Assembly (NCBI GenBank): GCA_014896455.1
Contig: JADBKJ010000005.1
Coordinates: forward strand, 1-43,665
Source of the DNA: Thermoanaerobacter sp.
Lineage (GTDB): Bacteria; Bacillota; Thermoanaerobacteria; Thermoanaerobacterales; Thermoanaerobacteraceae
Direction: 5' to 3'
DNA length: 43,665 nt
Made by a program: the position numbers and the translations under genes. Numbering within the stretch: the first letter of the stretch is position 1; each line of letters begins with the position of its first letter. The notes beneath the pieces were generated by a model. That model had not been told where the DNA came from. It saw only the letters and a program-made list of their open reading frames with translations, and searched no databases. Shown in pieces: positions 9,729-17,303 of this stretch.

Positions 9729-9761
9729 AAGGGTATCGATAAAAAGTCGATACCCTTTTTT
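9729..9761 (+). terminator. Intrinsic terminator just inside the left end
   Basis: Arms GGGTATCGA and TCGATACCC (9731-9739, 9747-9755) are followed by TTTTTT. It ends the tRNA transcript and, in the circular element, would also end integrase transcription crossing the joined att site. Confidence 0.9.
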
Positions 9762-9782
9762 GATTGCGAGTTGATTGCGAGT
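9761..9782 (+). promoter_or_regulatory. Tandem 11-bp repeats, left arm (probable integrase arm sites)
   Basis: TGATTGCGAGT occurs twice head to tail. The same tandem pair, with two changes in the second copy, lies at 17157-17178 near the right end. Direct repeats at this period inside both ends are typical of arm-type sites bound by the N-terminal domain of Tn916/lambda-like integrases. The pair begins 48 bases inside attL. Confidence 0.7.
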
Positions 9783-9901
9783 TGAAATCTTGAAAAACAG
9801 CTACTTTTTAATATACTATATATAGTGTTTAATATAGTTTTAGATGTGTATATATGGTATAATATATTATAAGATTTATTTAGATAAAAAAATAACCCAT
9901 G

Positions 9902-9968
9902 GCAAGGACCAAGGATTATACACGACCATATATATTATATCCTGTCCTTGCAGGGAAAAGCAAGGAGG
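9902..9968 (+). promoter_or_regulatory. Leader with two mutually exclusive hairpins over the ribosome site
   Basis: GCAAGGAC (9902-9909) can pair with GTCCTTGC (9944-9951). The same 3' arm can instead pair through CCTTGC (9946-9951) with GCAAGG (9960-9965), which overlaps the AGGAGG ribosome site of the next gene. Forming the long hairpin would free the ribosome site; forming the short one would mask it. A TATAAT-like -10 lies near 9857-9864, so the segment is probably transcribed. Pairing was read by eye, not computed. Confidence 0.5.
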
Positions 9969-9977
9969 ATGTTTGCA

Positions 9978-10820
9978 ATGAATTTAGCATATGGTGAAAT
10001 GGAACCGCAAGATAACATAATATCAAAAGAAAATGCACGAAATATATTTTTGAATACTATAAAAAAAGAAATGCCAGAAATATTACATACACTTTATAAT
10101 AACGTTTATCCTATTTATAAGCAATTGATTATAGAGATAGAAGAAGCAAAAAAGACACAAACAAATTATATTTCAAGATTAAACAAATATAAAAATAAGA
10201 AAAATGAATTTACAATACTTGCATGGAATGATAGAGATATAGAGGACACAATAAGCTATTATATTAATGAATTAACAGATGAATTTTATCCAGATTTAAT
10301 ACCACTTAAGGATGAATTAATTAAATGGGCAGAACGATATAATATTAATTGCAGTTGGATATTAGAAACTGCAATTGAAACTATGAGTCATTGGTATCAA
10401 TTATCACCATATGTGGGCAGTAAAATTTATGAAGAATGGCAATATAGAGGTGTCGTATTTTGGGGGTTGGATTTACCTTTATTTGAATTCCCGGAAAAAT
10501 TTAAATGGGATATAGCGTTTGAAACAGAAAAACAATTTAAGGAAAAGGTCCAAGTGAAGTTTAATGAATACCTTAATAAATACATTGAAAAATGTAAAAT
10601 GGAAGCGCAGGAAAAGAATTATGTAAAAGGCATAGAAAAACGCCAAGTTGAACATTTTGAATGGTTTGTATTGTATCAGATAAAAGGTTGGGAATTGCCT
10701 AAAATAACAGATTTTATATCTGAAAAGACAGGCAAATTTTATGAAGAAAGCAATATTTATAAAAACGTTAAAAATATATCTCAGCTTATAGAACTACCTT
10801 TAAGAGATGGTTACAGATAA
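9978..10820 (+). CDS. Unknown protein, first gene of the element
   Basis: About 280 residues; I do not recognise a named family. The protein is mostly helical and charged, with no signal peptide or membrane segment. Residues about 100-170 are rich in Trp/Tyr (WILETAIETMSHWYQLSPY). The last ~55 residues (from HFEWFVLYQIKGWELPKI) look like a helix-turn-helix DNA-binding unit ending in a basic tail. The start is ATG 9978, 9 bases after AGGAGG; ATG 9969 is too close to that site and TTG 9948 precedes it. A DNA-binding role in replication or control would fit its position, but that is inference. The two-state leader upstream may control its translation. Confidence 0.7.
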   Translation: MNLAYGEMEPQDNIISKENARNIFLNTIKKEMPEILHTLYNNVYPIYKQLIIEIEEAKKTQTNYISRLNKYKNKKNEFTILAWNDRDIEDTISYYINELTDEFYPDLIPLKDELIKWAERYNINCSWILETAIETMSHWYQLSPYVGSKIYEEWQYRGVVFWGLDLPLFEFPEKFKWDIAFETEKQFKEKVQVKFNEYLNKYIEKCKMEAQEKNYVKGIEKRQVEHFEWFVLYQIKGWELPKITDFISEKTGKFYEESNIYKNVKNISQLIELPLRDGYR

Positions 10821-10829
10821 ATATCACTT

Positions 10830-10854
10830 GAATTAGATAAAAAAAGTCTAATTC
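10830..10854 (+). terminator. Stem-loop after the first element gene
   Basis: GAATTAGA (10830-10837) and TCTAATTC (10847-10854) form an 8-bp stem with an A-rich loop, 10 bases after the stop codon. No T-tract follows, so it is a weak terminator at best or a processing/stability hairpin between genes. Confidence 0.4.
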
Positions 10855-10866
10855 CTTCAATGAATG

Positions 10867-10905
10867 CCTCCTATATTCTACTATTGAAGTAGAAAATATA
10901 GGAGG
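10867..10905 (+). promoter_or_regulatory. Hairpin that buries the ribosome site of the excisionase gene
   Basis: CCTCCTATATT (10867-10877) pairs perfectly with AATATAGGAGG (10895-10905). An inner stem CTACT/AGTAG adds five pairs around a five-base loop, with two bulged A. The AGGAGG used by the ATG at 10916 is wholly inside the 3' arm. An upstream CTTCAAT (10855-10861) could pair with ATTGAAG (10883-10889) instead and disrupt the inner stem. This is a plausible translational off-switch for an excisionase. Confidence 0.65.
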
Positions 10906-10915
10906 TGTTTTTATT

Positions 10916-11119
10916 ATGGATAAAAAGTTATTAAGGTTACCGGAGGTAGCAAGAATACTTGACTTGAAGGAGGACAGAGTATACGCCTTGGCAAGGGAAG
11001 GACTGTTACCGGTAATACGAATAGGCAGGCAATTAAGAGTAGACCCAGATAAATTACAGGAATGGCTTGATAATGGCGGGCAAGGATATCCCGGCGGTTG
11101 GAAAAGGGAGGCTGAATAA
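10916..11119 (+). CDS. Excisionase-family / MerR-like HTH protein
   Basis: A 67-residue DNA-binding protein. The first ~50 residues form a winged helix of the excisionase (HTH_17) type: LRLPEVARILDLKEDRVYAL, then REGLLPVIRIGRQLRV as recognition helix and wing, then DPDKLQEWLDNGG. In integrative elements such proteins bend the att region and favour excision, or act as small repressors. The ribosome site sits in a long hairpin (10867-10905), which suggests translation is held low. A second HTH of similar type lies at 15099-15269, so which one is the true excisionase is open. Confidence 0.85.
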   Translation: MDKKLLRLPEVARILDLKEDRVYALAREGLLPVIRIGRQLRVDPDKLQEWLDNGGQGYPGGWKREAE

Positions 11120-11122
11120 GGA

Positions 11123-11239
11123 ATGCTAATAAGTATAATCACTTGTATTATTTGCTTAGTCTTAATCCTACAGGCGTTAAAAGACGTTAAAGCCTTAAAA
11201 GAAGATATCGAAAGCCTTGTAATTCGTAAAAAGTCATAA
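11123..11239 (+). CDS. Small single-pass membrane peptide
   Basis: A 38-residue frame starts three bases after the preceding stop. It has a hydrophobic stretch at about residues 2-17 (ISIITCIICLVLIL), then a charged helix (ALKDVKALKEDIESL) and a basic tail. GGGAGG lies 11 bases upstream and AAGG directly before the ATG. The coding bias and tight junction support a real gene; function unknown. Small peptides of this shape occur in phage-like elements, but no homology is claimed. Confidence 0.45.
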   Translation: MLISIITCIICLVLILQALKDVKALKEDIESLVIRKKS

Positions 11240-11339
11240 GATAGTTACCGTTTTTTTAAGACAAATAGTTAAGGCATATATTTATACCTTTTAAGCATTG
11301 TGAAATAAAAAATAGGCATGTAGGAAGGGAGGCATAATT

Positions 11340-11540
11340 ATGCTAACACCTTTGAAGGCAATTAGAAAGAAATGTTTGGAATGTAGCAATTATCAATATA
11401 AGGAAGTTGAACTTTGTCCTATGAAAGATTGTCCTTTATATCCTTATAGATTTGGGAAAAGGCCTTCTAAAATCGAAGGAAATGCAAAAAAACATGAGCT
11501 ATCTAATGATTTTTTAATCGAAGGTGTTAAAAATGACTAA
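11340..11540 (+). CDS. Small Cys-rich protein of phage/element type
   Basis: A 66-residue protein beginning MLTPLKAIRKKCLECSN, with four cysteines as CxxC and CPMKDC, followed by PLYPYRFGKRPSK. The pattern is a compact zinc-knuckle found in small proteins of Firmicute phages and islands next to replication genes; the specific role is not known. GGAAGGGAGG is a strong ribosome site. The stop overlaps the start of the CHC2 gene by 8 bases, so the two are translationally coupled. Confidence 0.75.
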   Translation: MLTPLKAIRKKCLECSNYQYKEVELCPMKDCPLYPYRFGKRPSKIEGNAKKHELSNDFLIEGVKND

Positions 11541-12144
11541 TACCACTATTGATAAATTTACTCTAATTAAAGATAGCATTCCTTTAATGCAGGCTATAGA
11601 ATATTATGGCCTGCACCCTATTAAAAAGGGGAAATATCATTGGATTAGGTGTCCATTTCATAATGATAAGAACCCTTCTATGGTAATCTATGAAGAAGCA
11701 TATCATTGTTTTGGTTGTGGAGCACATGGCGATGTAATAGACTTTGTAGCGGAATATTTTAACCTTGAACCATTAGAAGCGGTTTATAGGTTAGCAAGAG
11801 ATTTTAATATTTTTCTTCCTGAAGAGAAGAGGTTAACCAAAGAAGAAAAGAAAAAAATACAACAATGCATACAACAAAAACAGGAAGAAGACAAGCTTTA
11901 TAATGACTTTTTAAAGGCGTTTGACGAGACTTATGATTATCTATGTGAACTAAACCATTTATATACAAAAATAAAGCAGGCTATTAGCGAGCCTAAAGAT
12001 ATGGAGCTAAGTGAATTTGTAGAAGCATGCCATGAGCAGGACCTAATTAATTACTGGTTGGACCTACTTCTTGAGGGAAATATTCAAGATAAACTTTTTG
12101 TAGTGGAGGAGGTTAAACAATGGAAACTAAGCAAGAAGTTATAG
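11533..12144 (+). CDS. CHC2 zinc-finger primase-like protein
   Basis: About 203 residues. The N-terminal ~100 are a DnaG-type CHC2 zinc-binding domain, with ligands in RCPFHNDKNPS and YHCFGCGAHGDVIDFV. No TOPRIM catalytic domain follows; the C-terminal half is a charged helical region. In DnaG the zinc domain recognises the priming site, so this may partner with another primase or act as an initiation factor with the downstream ATPase. I chose ATG 11533 (GAAGGTG 7 bases upstream) over GTG 11524. It overlaps the gene before by 8 bases and the gene after by 25. Confidence 0.88.
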   Translation: MTNTTIDKFTLIKDSIPLMQAIEYYGLHPIKKGKYHWIRCPFHNDKNPSMVIYEEAYHCFGCGAHGDVIDFVAEYFNLEPLEAVYRLARDFNIFLPEEKRLTKEEKKKIQQCIQQKQEEDKLYNDFLKAFDETYDYLCELNHLYTKIKQAISEPKDMELSEFVEACHEQDLINYWLDLLLEGNIQDKLFVVEEVKQWKLSKKL

Positions 12145-13496
12145 AAGCAATAAAAAAATTCAAGCAAGAAAGACAATTACCGAATACAGAAAAATTCTTT
12201 AATACTATTATACCACAACAGAAGGATGATATACAGGAAGAAGAAATAGAGGAAGCTATACCATGGCCAGAGGATTTGCCAGAAGCGGCTTATCATGGCC
12301 TTATAGGAGAAATTGTAGGAGCTATTGAACCATATACAGAAGCCGACAATGTAGCTTTACTAATGAGCTTTCTAACAACAATAGGTAATTATATAGGCAA
12401 AAACATATATACGAGAGTAGCAGCAGATACACATGGCACTAATATTTTCACATTACTAATAGGCGATACTGCAAAGGCAAGGAAAGGGACCTCTTTAGGA
12501 CCAGTTAGAGAGGTTTTTAAGAGGATAGATGAAGAATATATAAAGGCTAAAAACGTAGAAGGATTGGCAAGTGGTGAAGGGCTTATTTGGGCTATAAGAG
12601 ACCCTGTAGTAGAAAAAGTAAAAGACAAAAAGACAGGAGAATTTAAAGAAGAATTAACTGACTTAGGAGTCGAGGATAAAAGGCTTTTAGTTACAGAAAG
12701 CGAATTTGCTACTATCCTAAAGAGGATGCAAAGAGAAGGCAACATATTATCACCTATTATTAGGCAAGCATGGGATGGATATAAGATACAGTCCTTAAGC
12801 AAAAACAATCCTGCAATTGTAACTGGACCTCATGTATCAATTATTGGCCATATTACAGTAGAAGAGTTAAGGAACCACTTAAGGGACGTAGAATTATTTA
12901 ACGGATTTGCGAACAGATTTATATGGCAATGTGTAAGAAGAAGCAAGCTATTGCCAGAAGGTCCAATTATACCAGATACAATCTATAACGAAATTATACA
13001 AAAGTTAGTTAATGTGTTTAGATGGGCAAGAGAAAATAAAGGTGAAATACGCAGAGATGATGAAGCAGCGGAATTTTGGAAAGAAGCATATCCTATTTTA
13101 ACAGAGGGTAAAGATGGAGTGATTGGGGCTATTACCAGTAGAGCAGAAGCACAGGTCTTAAGGTTGTCATTATTATATGCAATACTGGATAAATCGAAAG
13201 TAATCAGGAAAAGGCATATAGAGAGCGCATTAGCAATATGGCAAAGAAGCGAACAATCAGTAGAATTTGTATTTGGTGATAAATCAGGGGATGAGATACA
13301 AGATAGAATATTGGAAGCCTTAAAAAAAGGAGCTATGACACAGACAGAGATTAGTATAAATGTTTTTAAAGGAAAAGTAGTGGCAACAAAAATCAGAGAT
13401 GCTTTACAAAAATTATCGGCTAAAGGGGCAATCATTGGCAACGTTGAGCCGACTAAAGGGAGACCCAAAACAATATGGGAATTAAATAAAACATAA
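12120..13496 (+). CDS. DUF3987-type helicase-like ATPase
   Basis: A 458-residue protein of the kind seen in plasmids and phage islands as a replicative ATPase. After a ~50-residue acidic N-terminus, the core shows LLIGDTAKARKGTS as a P-loop variant and LLVTESEFATIL in the Walker B position. VSIIGHITVEELRNHL follows, and then FNGFANRFIWQ, typical of DUF3987 proteins. The last ~70 residues form a winged helix (KKGAMTQTEISINVFKGK). GGAGGAGG precedes the ATG inside the CHC2 gene. Together with the zinc-finger protein it probably opens and primes the element's origin; that pairing is inference. Confidence 0.85.
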   Translation: METKQEVIEAIKKFKQERQLPNTEKFFNTIIPQQKDDIQEEEIEEAIPWPEDLPEAAYHGLIGEIVGAIEPYTEADNVALLMSFLTTIGNYIGKNIYTRVAADTHGTNIFTLLIGDTAKARKGTSLGPVREVFKRIDEEYIKAKNVEGLASGEGLIWAIRDPVVEKVKDKKTGEFKEELTDLGVEDKRLLVTESEFATILKRMQREGNILSPIIRQAWDGYKIQSLSKNNPAIVTGPHVSIIGHITVEELRNHLRDVELFNGFANRFIWQCVRRSKLLPEGPIIPDTIYNEIIQKLVNVFRWARENKGEIRRDDEAAEFWKEAYPILTEGKDGVIGAITSRAEAQVLRLSLLYAILDKSKVIRKRHIESALAIWQRSEQSVEFVFGDKSGDEIQDRILEALKKGAMTQTEISINVFKGKVVATKIRDALQKLSAKGAIIGNVEPTKGRPKTIWELNKT

Positions 13497-13731
13497 TATA
13501 TGTAGCGAAAAAAACTAAAAAAGGGAAAAAAGCCTTATATCAATGGTTTGGGGAAATAAAAAAGGTATAAAAAAGGCTAATTAAGTCAAAAACTTTTATT
13601 TTACAAAATCTTTTTTTAACCTTTTTACTACCTTTTTTAGAACGCTGCAACATGCATGGTTAAGCTTTTTTACCTTAATTACTTTTTTTCTTAATAAAAA
13701 AATAAAAACATTAAGTCAAGAAGGTGTAAAA
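13497..13731 (+). other. Very AT-rich gap with repeated pyrimidine/purine runs
   Basis: No gene is seen. The segment holds several ACCTTTTT-like and CTTTTTTA-like runs on the plus strand (about 13610-13690) and matching A-rich runs (13500-13575) that could fold back on them. ATTAAGTCAA occurs at both edges (about 13579 and 13710). It could be a terminator region for the helicase gene or a strand-opening AT-rich tract near an origin. Confidence 0.35.
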
Positions 13732-14151
13732 ATGGAAAGTAAATCTTATTGGGAAGATAAAAGTCTTCTAAACAAAGTCAAAAAAGCATGGGAAGAAAAA
13801 CAAAAATGGGACGAAGATAAAGCTTATAATTACCTGAAGGTTAAGTTAGAAGAATTAGCAAGAAAGTATTATGAAAATGGCAGTTATGGAGCTATTACAT
13901 GGATTGAAAAGCATAATCTTATACTTAATCAAAAACATGATGAAGCTATGGAAAAGGTTAATCAAGCCTTTAGGGAAAAGAGTATTAGTAAATTATATGA
14001 AGGTGTAGCAGAGCTATATAGTGTATTCGCAGAAATAGAAGAGGCATATAAAAAGGCTAAAGAAATGGCTAAAAAATATGAGGTAGATATTTATACTATC
14101 TATTGGGACGAAGAGATAAAGGCATATAAGATAGTTAGTAAAAACTTATAG
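13732..14151 (+). CDS. Unknown helical protein
   Basis: A 139-residue charged protein, predominantly helical, with no membrane segment or Cys motif. It starts MESKSYWEDKSLLNKVKKAW and has two likely coiled-coil stretches (about residues 10-45 and 85-120, for example YSVFAEIEEAYKKAKEMAKK). AGAAGGTG precedes the ATG. I do not recognise a family. It is the last rightward gene before the long gene-free region, so it may act on that region or on replication, but no evidence shows this. Confidence 0.65.
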   Translation: MESKSYWEDKSLLNKVKKAWEEKQKWDEDKAYNYLKVKLEELARKYYENGSYGAITWIEKHNLILNQKHDEAMEKVNQAFREKSISKLYEGVAELYSVFAEIEEAYKKAKEMAKKYEVDIYTIYWDEEIKAYKIVSKNL

Positions 14152-15098
14152 GGTAGGGGTATAAAGAAATTTTATATAACCTTCTTGAGAACCGGCGGGC
14201 GTAGTTTAGCGTGCACAAAATTCCCTTTATCTTATAGAAGGGGAATAATACAATAAATACCCCCCTACTTGTTTTTTTGAAGGAAAGGTGAAGACCGAGC
14301 GGCGGGCATTCAAAGACCCGAGAAAGGTATTTTATACGAGGGGGGGCTAAAATGCTAACAAATGCTAACGTTTAAATGTCAAGAAGCGAACCGAACCACC
14401 ACAAAAAAGCAGTTGGGACTTAAGGAAACTTAAGCTTTAAAGAAGAGCAAAAAGAGAGCAAAAGAGTAGCAAAAAGGTTGCAAAAGAGTTACAGAAAAGA
14501 GTAAAAGCGATTTAAAGAGAGCAGTAAAACAGAAGTTTTAGAGCAGTAAATTGAGGTAGGGTGTCAAAGTAAATCAAAAAAATGTGTCCTTTATAGGCTT
14601 TGTAGTAGGCTATAGATTAAGTTTTGTAAGCTTTGTCATAGAAGCATTTTTTGACTTTTCGGACGCTATAAAAAAGAGGGTGTAAGCGGACATTTTGGGG
14701 CATTTTTCAGATTTTTCAGCATTTAAAAAAAGGGGACGTATAAAATTATTGCCTTGACGTTTAAAAGCGATTGTAGGGCAATTTTGGGCTTTTGAGAGGC
14801 TAAAGCATAAACGAGCGAATTACGAGCACAAGGGGTTTTAGAAACTTTACAAAATTTTACGAAATAGAGGTTTTTAAAAACAGCGTAAGGCTTGAGATAT
14901 AAGGCTTTGAGGGAGTAGGGAGTATAAAATCTTGTATATTTTCATAGCAGGAACCGGCAGGCGGGGTAGTGAACACATATTCGCAGGTTTTACTGTTTTT
15001 TGGGAAAAGGCTAATTTACCACTTTAAAGTAGTATAATTAGACGAAATAGCAATTTAGTATAATAAGTTACAATAAGTCATAATAGATTATAAAACAT
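14152..15098 (+). other. ~0.95-kb gene-free, purine-rich region (candidate origin or long RNA)
   Basis: Neither strand has a credible gene. The plus strand is unusually rich in A and G. Features seen: a tandem AAATGCTAAC pair (about 14350-14370); a run of degenerate 9-13-base units such as AGAGCAAAA, GAGAGCAAAA and GAGTAGCAAAAA (about 14440-14520); and short stem-loops (CGGG/CCCG near 14315-14332, TTCCC/GGGGAA near 14219-14244). Two GC-rich motifs also match, GAACCGGCGGGCG (about 14190) and GAACCGGCAGGCG (about 14951). Iteron-like repeats beside primase and helicase genes suggest a replication origin. A structured RNA or a packaging site is also possible. Confidence 0.5.
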
Positions 15099-15269
15099 TT
15101 ATACGTTTTTGTTTTCATTCAATATCCGATTTAATTCACTTTCAGATATTCGCCATGTATCACCAAGCTTAATAGCTCTAATTTTCCCTTGTTTAATCCA
15201 TTTATAAATAGTCATAGTATTTAGCTTTAGCTTTTCAGATACTTCTTTTACTGTAAAGTATTCTTCCAT
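15099..15269 (-). CDS. Excisionase-like HTH protein (second in the element)
   Basis: A 56-residue winged-helix protein: MEEYFTVKEVSEKLKLN, then TIYKWIKQGKIRAIKLGDTW, ending RISESELNRIL. This is the HTH_17 excisionase pattern. AGAGGTGAT lies 5 bases before the ATG. It is divergent from the DUF6075-like gene and is the only leftward gene in the element. The shared 170-bp gap holds a consensus promoter and an inverted repeat. Position and size fit an excisionase or a Cro/AlpA-like switch. Confidence 0.85.
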   Translation of the reverse strand: MEEYFTVKEVSEKLKLNTMTIYKWIKQGKIRAIKLGDTWRISESELNRILNENKNV

Positions 15270-15346
15270 GATAATCACCTCTTTTACAATAATAGCACAG
15301 GATATAATTTATATCAATAAAAACTAACAAAGTATATTAAAATAAA

Positions 15347-15410
15347 TTGACATGGTCGTTATATTACATTATAATAAAACTTAATAAAATATGTTTAAAT
15401 TTATTAAGTT
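15347..15410 (+). promoter_or_regulatory. Consensus promoter with an 11-bp inverted repeat at the start point
   Basis: TTGACA (15347-15352), 17 bases, TATAAT (15370-15375). Immediately downstream, AACTTAATAAA (15378-15388) and TTTATTAAGTT (15400-15410) form a perfect 11-bp inverted repeat with an 11-base spacer, covering the predicted start site. It suits a repressor operator, possibly for the divergent HTH protein. It drives the gene at 15443. Confidence 0.75.
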
Positions 15411-15442
15411 ATATTTAGTTTATAAGAAAGGAGAGAGGATTT

Positions 15443-15805
15443 ATGCCTTCTAAGGTGGTTGTAAGGGTTGAGATTGAGGAAGACCATTTAAAACAGTTAT
15501 CCAACCTCTTAGAGAGGGATAAAACACATCTACAGGACAAAGAGAGGATTGCTTTGTTTCATATTCTATCAGGGAAAGATAGTCTCTATCAAAACATTGA
15601 TAAGATTTACGATTTTAAAGACCACACAATAAAACCAGAATGTTTAGATGATGGCGAATGGACAAGTGAAGATAGAAAACTAATTGCATTGGCATTTAAT
15701 CTTTACAACAACTACAAAATAACACCTTTAGAGGTGTTTTCGGGACTGAGCAAAGATTCCTTCTTATTGGCATTGGCAGGCATTGTAGAAAGGATTTACA
15801 GTTGA
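15443..15805 (+). CDS. DUF6075-like protein
   Basis: A 120-residue soluble protein. The central segment ALFHILSGKDSLYQNIDKIY, followed by DHTIKPECL and then LALAFNLYNNY and TPLEVFSGL, resembles small proteins of Firmicute mobile elements grouped as DUF6075. That assignment is from memory. No catalytic motif is evident. It has its own strong promoter and operator-like repeat and a terminator behind it, so it is an independently controlled gene just upstream of the integrase. Confidence 0.65.
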   Translation: MPSKVVVRVEIEEDHLKQLSNLLERDKTHLQDKERIALFHILSGKDSLYQNIDKIYDFKDHTIKPECLDDGEWTSEDRKLIALAFNLYNNYKITPLEVFSGLSKDSFLLALAGIVERIYS

Positions 15806-15809
15806 TAAA

Positions 15810-15840
15810 AGGGGTTGCAATTTTGCAGCTCCCTTCTCTT
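15810..15840 (+). terminator. Hairpin after the DUF6075-like gene
   Basis: AAGGGG..TGCA pairs with TGCA..CCCTT around a short loop, with small internal mismatches, just after the stop codon. The T-tract is weak (TTCTCTT), so some read-through to the integrase is likely. Confidence 0.5.
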
Positions 15841-15938
15841 AAATAACAAAAAGAGGTTAATTCAAGGTGAAGAAGGCTTTAGTATAAAAGATGTGAAACG
15901 AGCATTATAAAATAGGTCTATTTCAAGGAGGTTATGTT

Positions 15939-17150
15939 ATGGCAAGACAAAGAGGGTCAGTGAAAGAAATAATTAAGGGAAAGAAGTATAAGATAAGCTT
16001 TTATATTGGTACTGATGGTAATGGAAAAAGGAAATACTATATTGAAACAATCGAATGTAAAAACAAAGCAGAAGCACAAAAATATTTAGCCAAAAAAATA
16101 GTAGAGTATGATACAGGGACATTGCCAATAGATGAAACTAATATTACGGTTAAGGATTATCTTAAAAAATGGCTTGAGACAAAAAAATCCTCTTTAGCAC
16201 TCAAAACTTACAACGATTATGAACAAAAGATAAGATTGTATATCGATCCTGCTATTGGGAATTATAAGCTTTTAAAATTAACACCTTTAATAATACAAAA
16301 TATGTACAATAATATGTTAGAGCAGGGCCTATCAGCAAGAACTATAAGATATACACATACAGTTTTAAATGAAGCATTAAAGCAAGCTATTAAGTGGCAG
16401 ATGTTAAGATATAACCCATGTGATGGAACTACATTGCCGAAGCAGGCAAAAAAAGAGATGAAAGTTTTAACGCCAGAACAGGCTAAAAAGTTTTTAGAAG
16501 CTTGTGTTTATAACAGATGGGGGATATTATTTGAATTGCTACTTATAAGTGGTATGAGACCAAGTGAAGCCTTAGGCCTTAAATGGGAAGATATAGACTG
16601 GAAAAATAATCGTATTGCAGTACAAAGGACTTTGACCAGAGTAAAAAACAATTGGCAATTAAAAGAACCAAAGACACCACAAAGCAGAAGAACAATTCCT
16701 TTACCAAGAGAAGTTATGAATGACTTAAAGGAGCATAGGAAACAACAGTCAGAGGAAAAGCTTAAGGCAAAAGAATATATCAATTATGATAAGGATAAGA
16801 ATAAATTTAAACCAGAAAAATGGGAAGAAAAATTGAAAGACCCAAAGGTATATGTCGATTATGGACTTGTATTTGCTACTGAAACAGGAAGACCTCTTGA
16901 CCTTGCAAATATTAATTATCAATATTTTAAACCTCTTCTAAAAAACGCAGGATTACCAAATATAAGACTTTATGATTTAAGGCATACATGCGCTACACTT
17001 CTTTTATTAGCAGGTGAAAATCCTAAAGTAGTAAGTGAAAGATTGGGACATGCGAATATAACATTAACACTTGATACTTATAGCCATGTTTTACCTACTA
17101 TGCAGGAAGAGGCTACACAAAAGTTAAAACAAATGCTATTTGGAAGTTAA
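15939..17150 (+). CDS. int: Tyrosine recombinase (integrase)
   Basis: A 403-residue site-specific recombinase that inserts and excises the element at tRNA-Thr. Residues 1-60 form an arm-binding domain like that of Tn916 integrase (three-strand pattern with YKISFYIGTDGNGKRKYYIE). Residues about 70-160 are the SAM-like core-binding domain. The catalytic domain has Arg 207 in GMRPSEALGL, Arg 348 in LYDLRHTCATL (Tyr instead of the first His, a common variant), His 371 in LGHANITL and the nucleophile Tyr 381 in DTYSHV. CAAGGAGG precedes the ATG. Arm-like 11-bp repeats begin 7 bases after its stop and attR follows at 17304. Confidence 0.96.
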   Translation: MARQRGSVKEIIKGKKYKISFYIGTDGNGKRKYYIETIECKNKAEAQKYLAKKIVEYDTGTLPIDETNITVKDYLKKWLETKKSSLALKTYNDYEQKIRLYIDPAIGNYKLLKLTPLIIQNMYNNMLEQGLSARTIRYTHTVLNEALKQAIKWQMLRYNPCDGTTLPKQAKKEMKVLTPEQAKKFLEACVYNRWGILFELLLISGMRPSEALGLKWEDIDWKNNRIAVQRTLTRVKNNWQLKEPKTPQSRRTIPLPREVMNDLKEHRKQQSEEKLKAKEYINYDKDKNKFKPEKWEEKLKDPKVYVDYGLVFATETGRPLDLANINYQYFKPLLKNAGLPNIRLYDLRHTCATLLLLAGENPKVVSERLGHANITLTLDTYSHVLPTMQEEATQKLKQMLFGS

Positions 17151-17156
17151 TTTTTT

Positions 17157-17178
17157 TGATTGCGAGTTGATTGCGAAC
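17157..17178 (+). promoter_or_regulatory. Tandem 11-bp repeats, right arm (probable integrase arm sites)
   Basis: TGATTGCGAGT followed by TGATTGCGAAC, in the same orientation as the left-arm pair at 9761-9782. Spacing to attR is about 125 bases against 48 on the left, an asymmetry usual for att sites. Confidence 0.7.
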
Positions 17179-17303
17179 TGAAAAAAACTTAATGAATCTC
17201 AAGCAATTTAACATAATATTACAAATGGCTGAAATCCTTAATACATGCAGGTTGGAAGGACTTATAATACCTAAAAGAACATCAATAAAAATAGCTTTTA
17301 TGG

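Noticed and set aside
9761..9782. CRISPR or satellite repeat
   Set aside because: Only two 11-bp units at each end of the element and no spacers; their placement fits integrase arm sites. No CRISPR array is present anywhere in the window.
14152..15098. Group II intron or other catalytic intron in the gene-free region
   Set aside because: No recognisable domain V hairpin, conserved 5' boundary or reverse-transcriptase gene was found.
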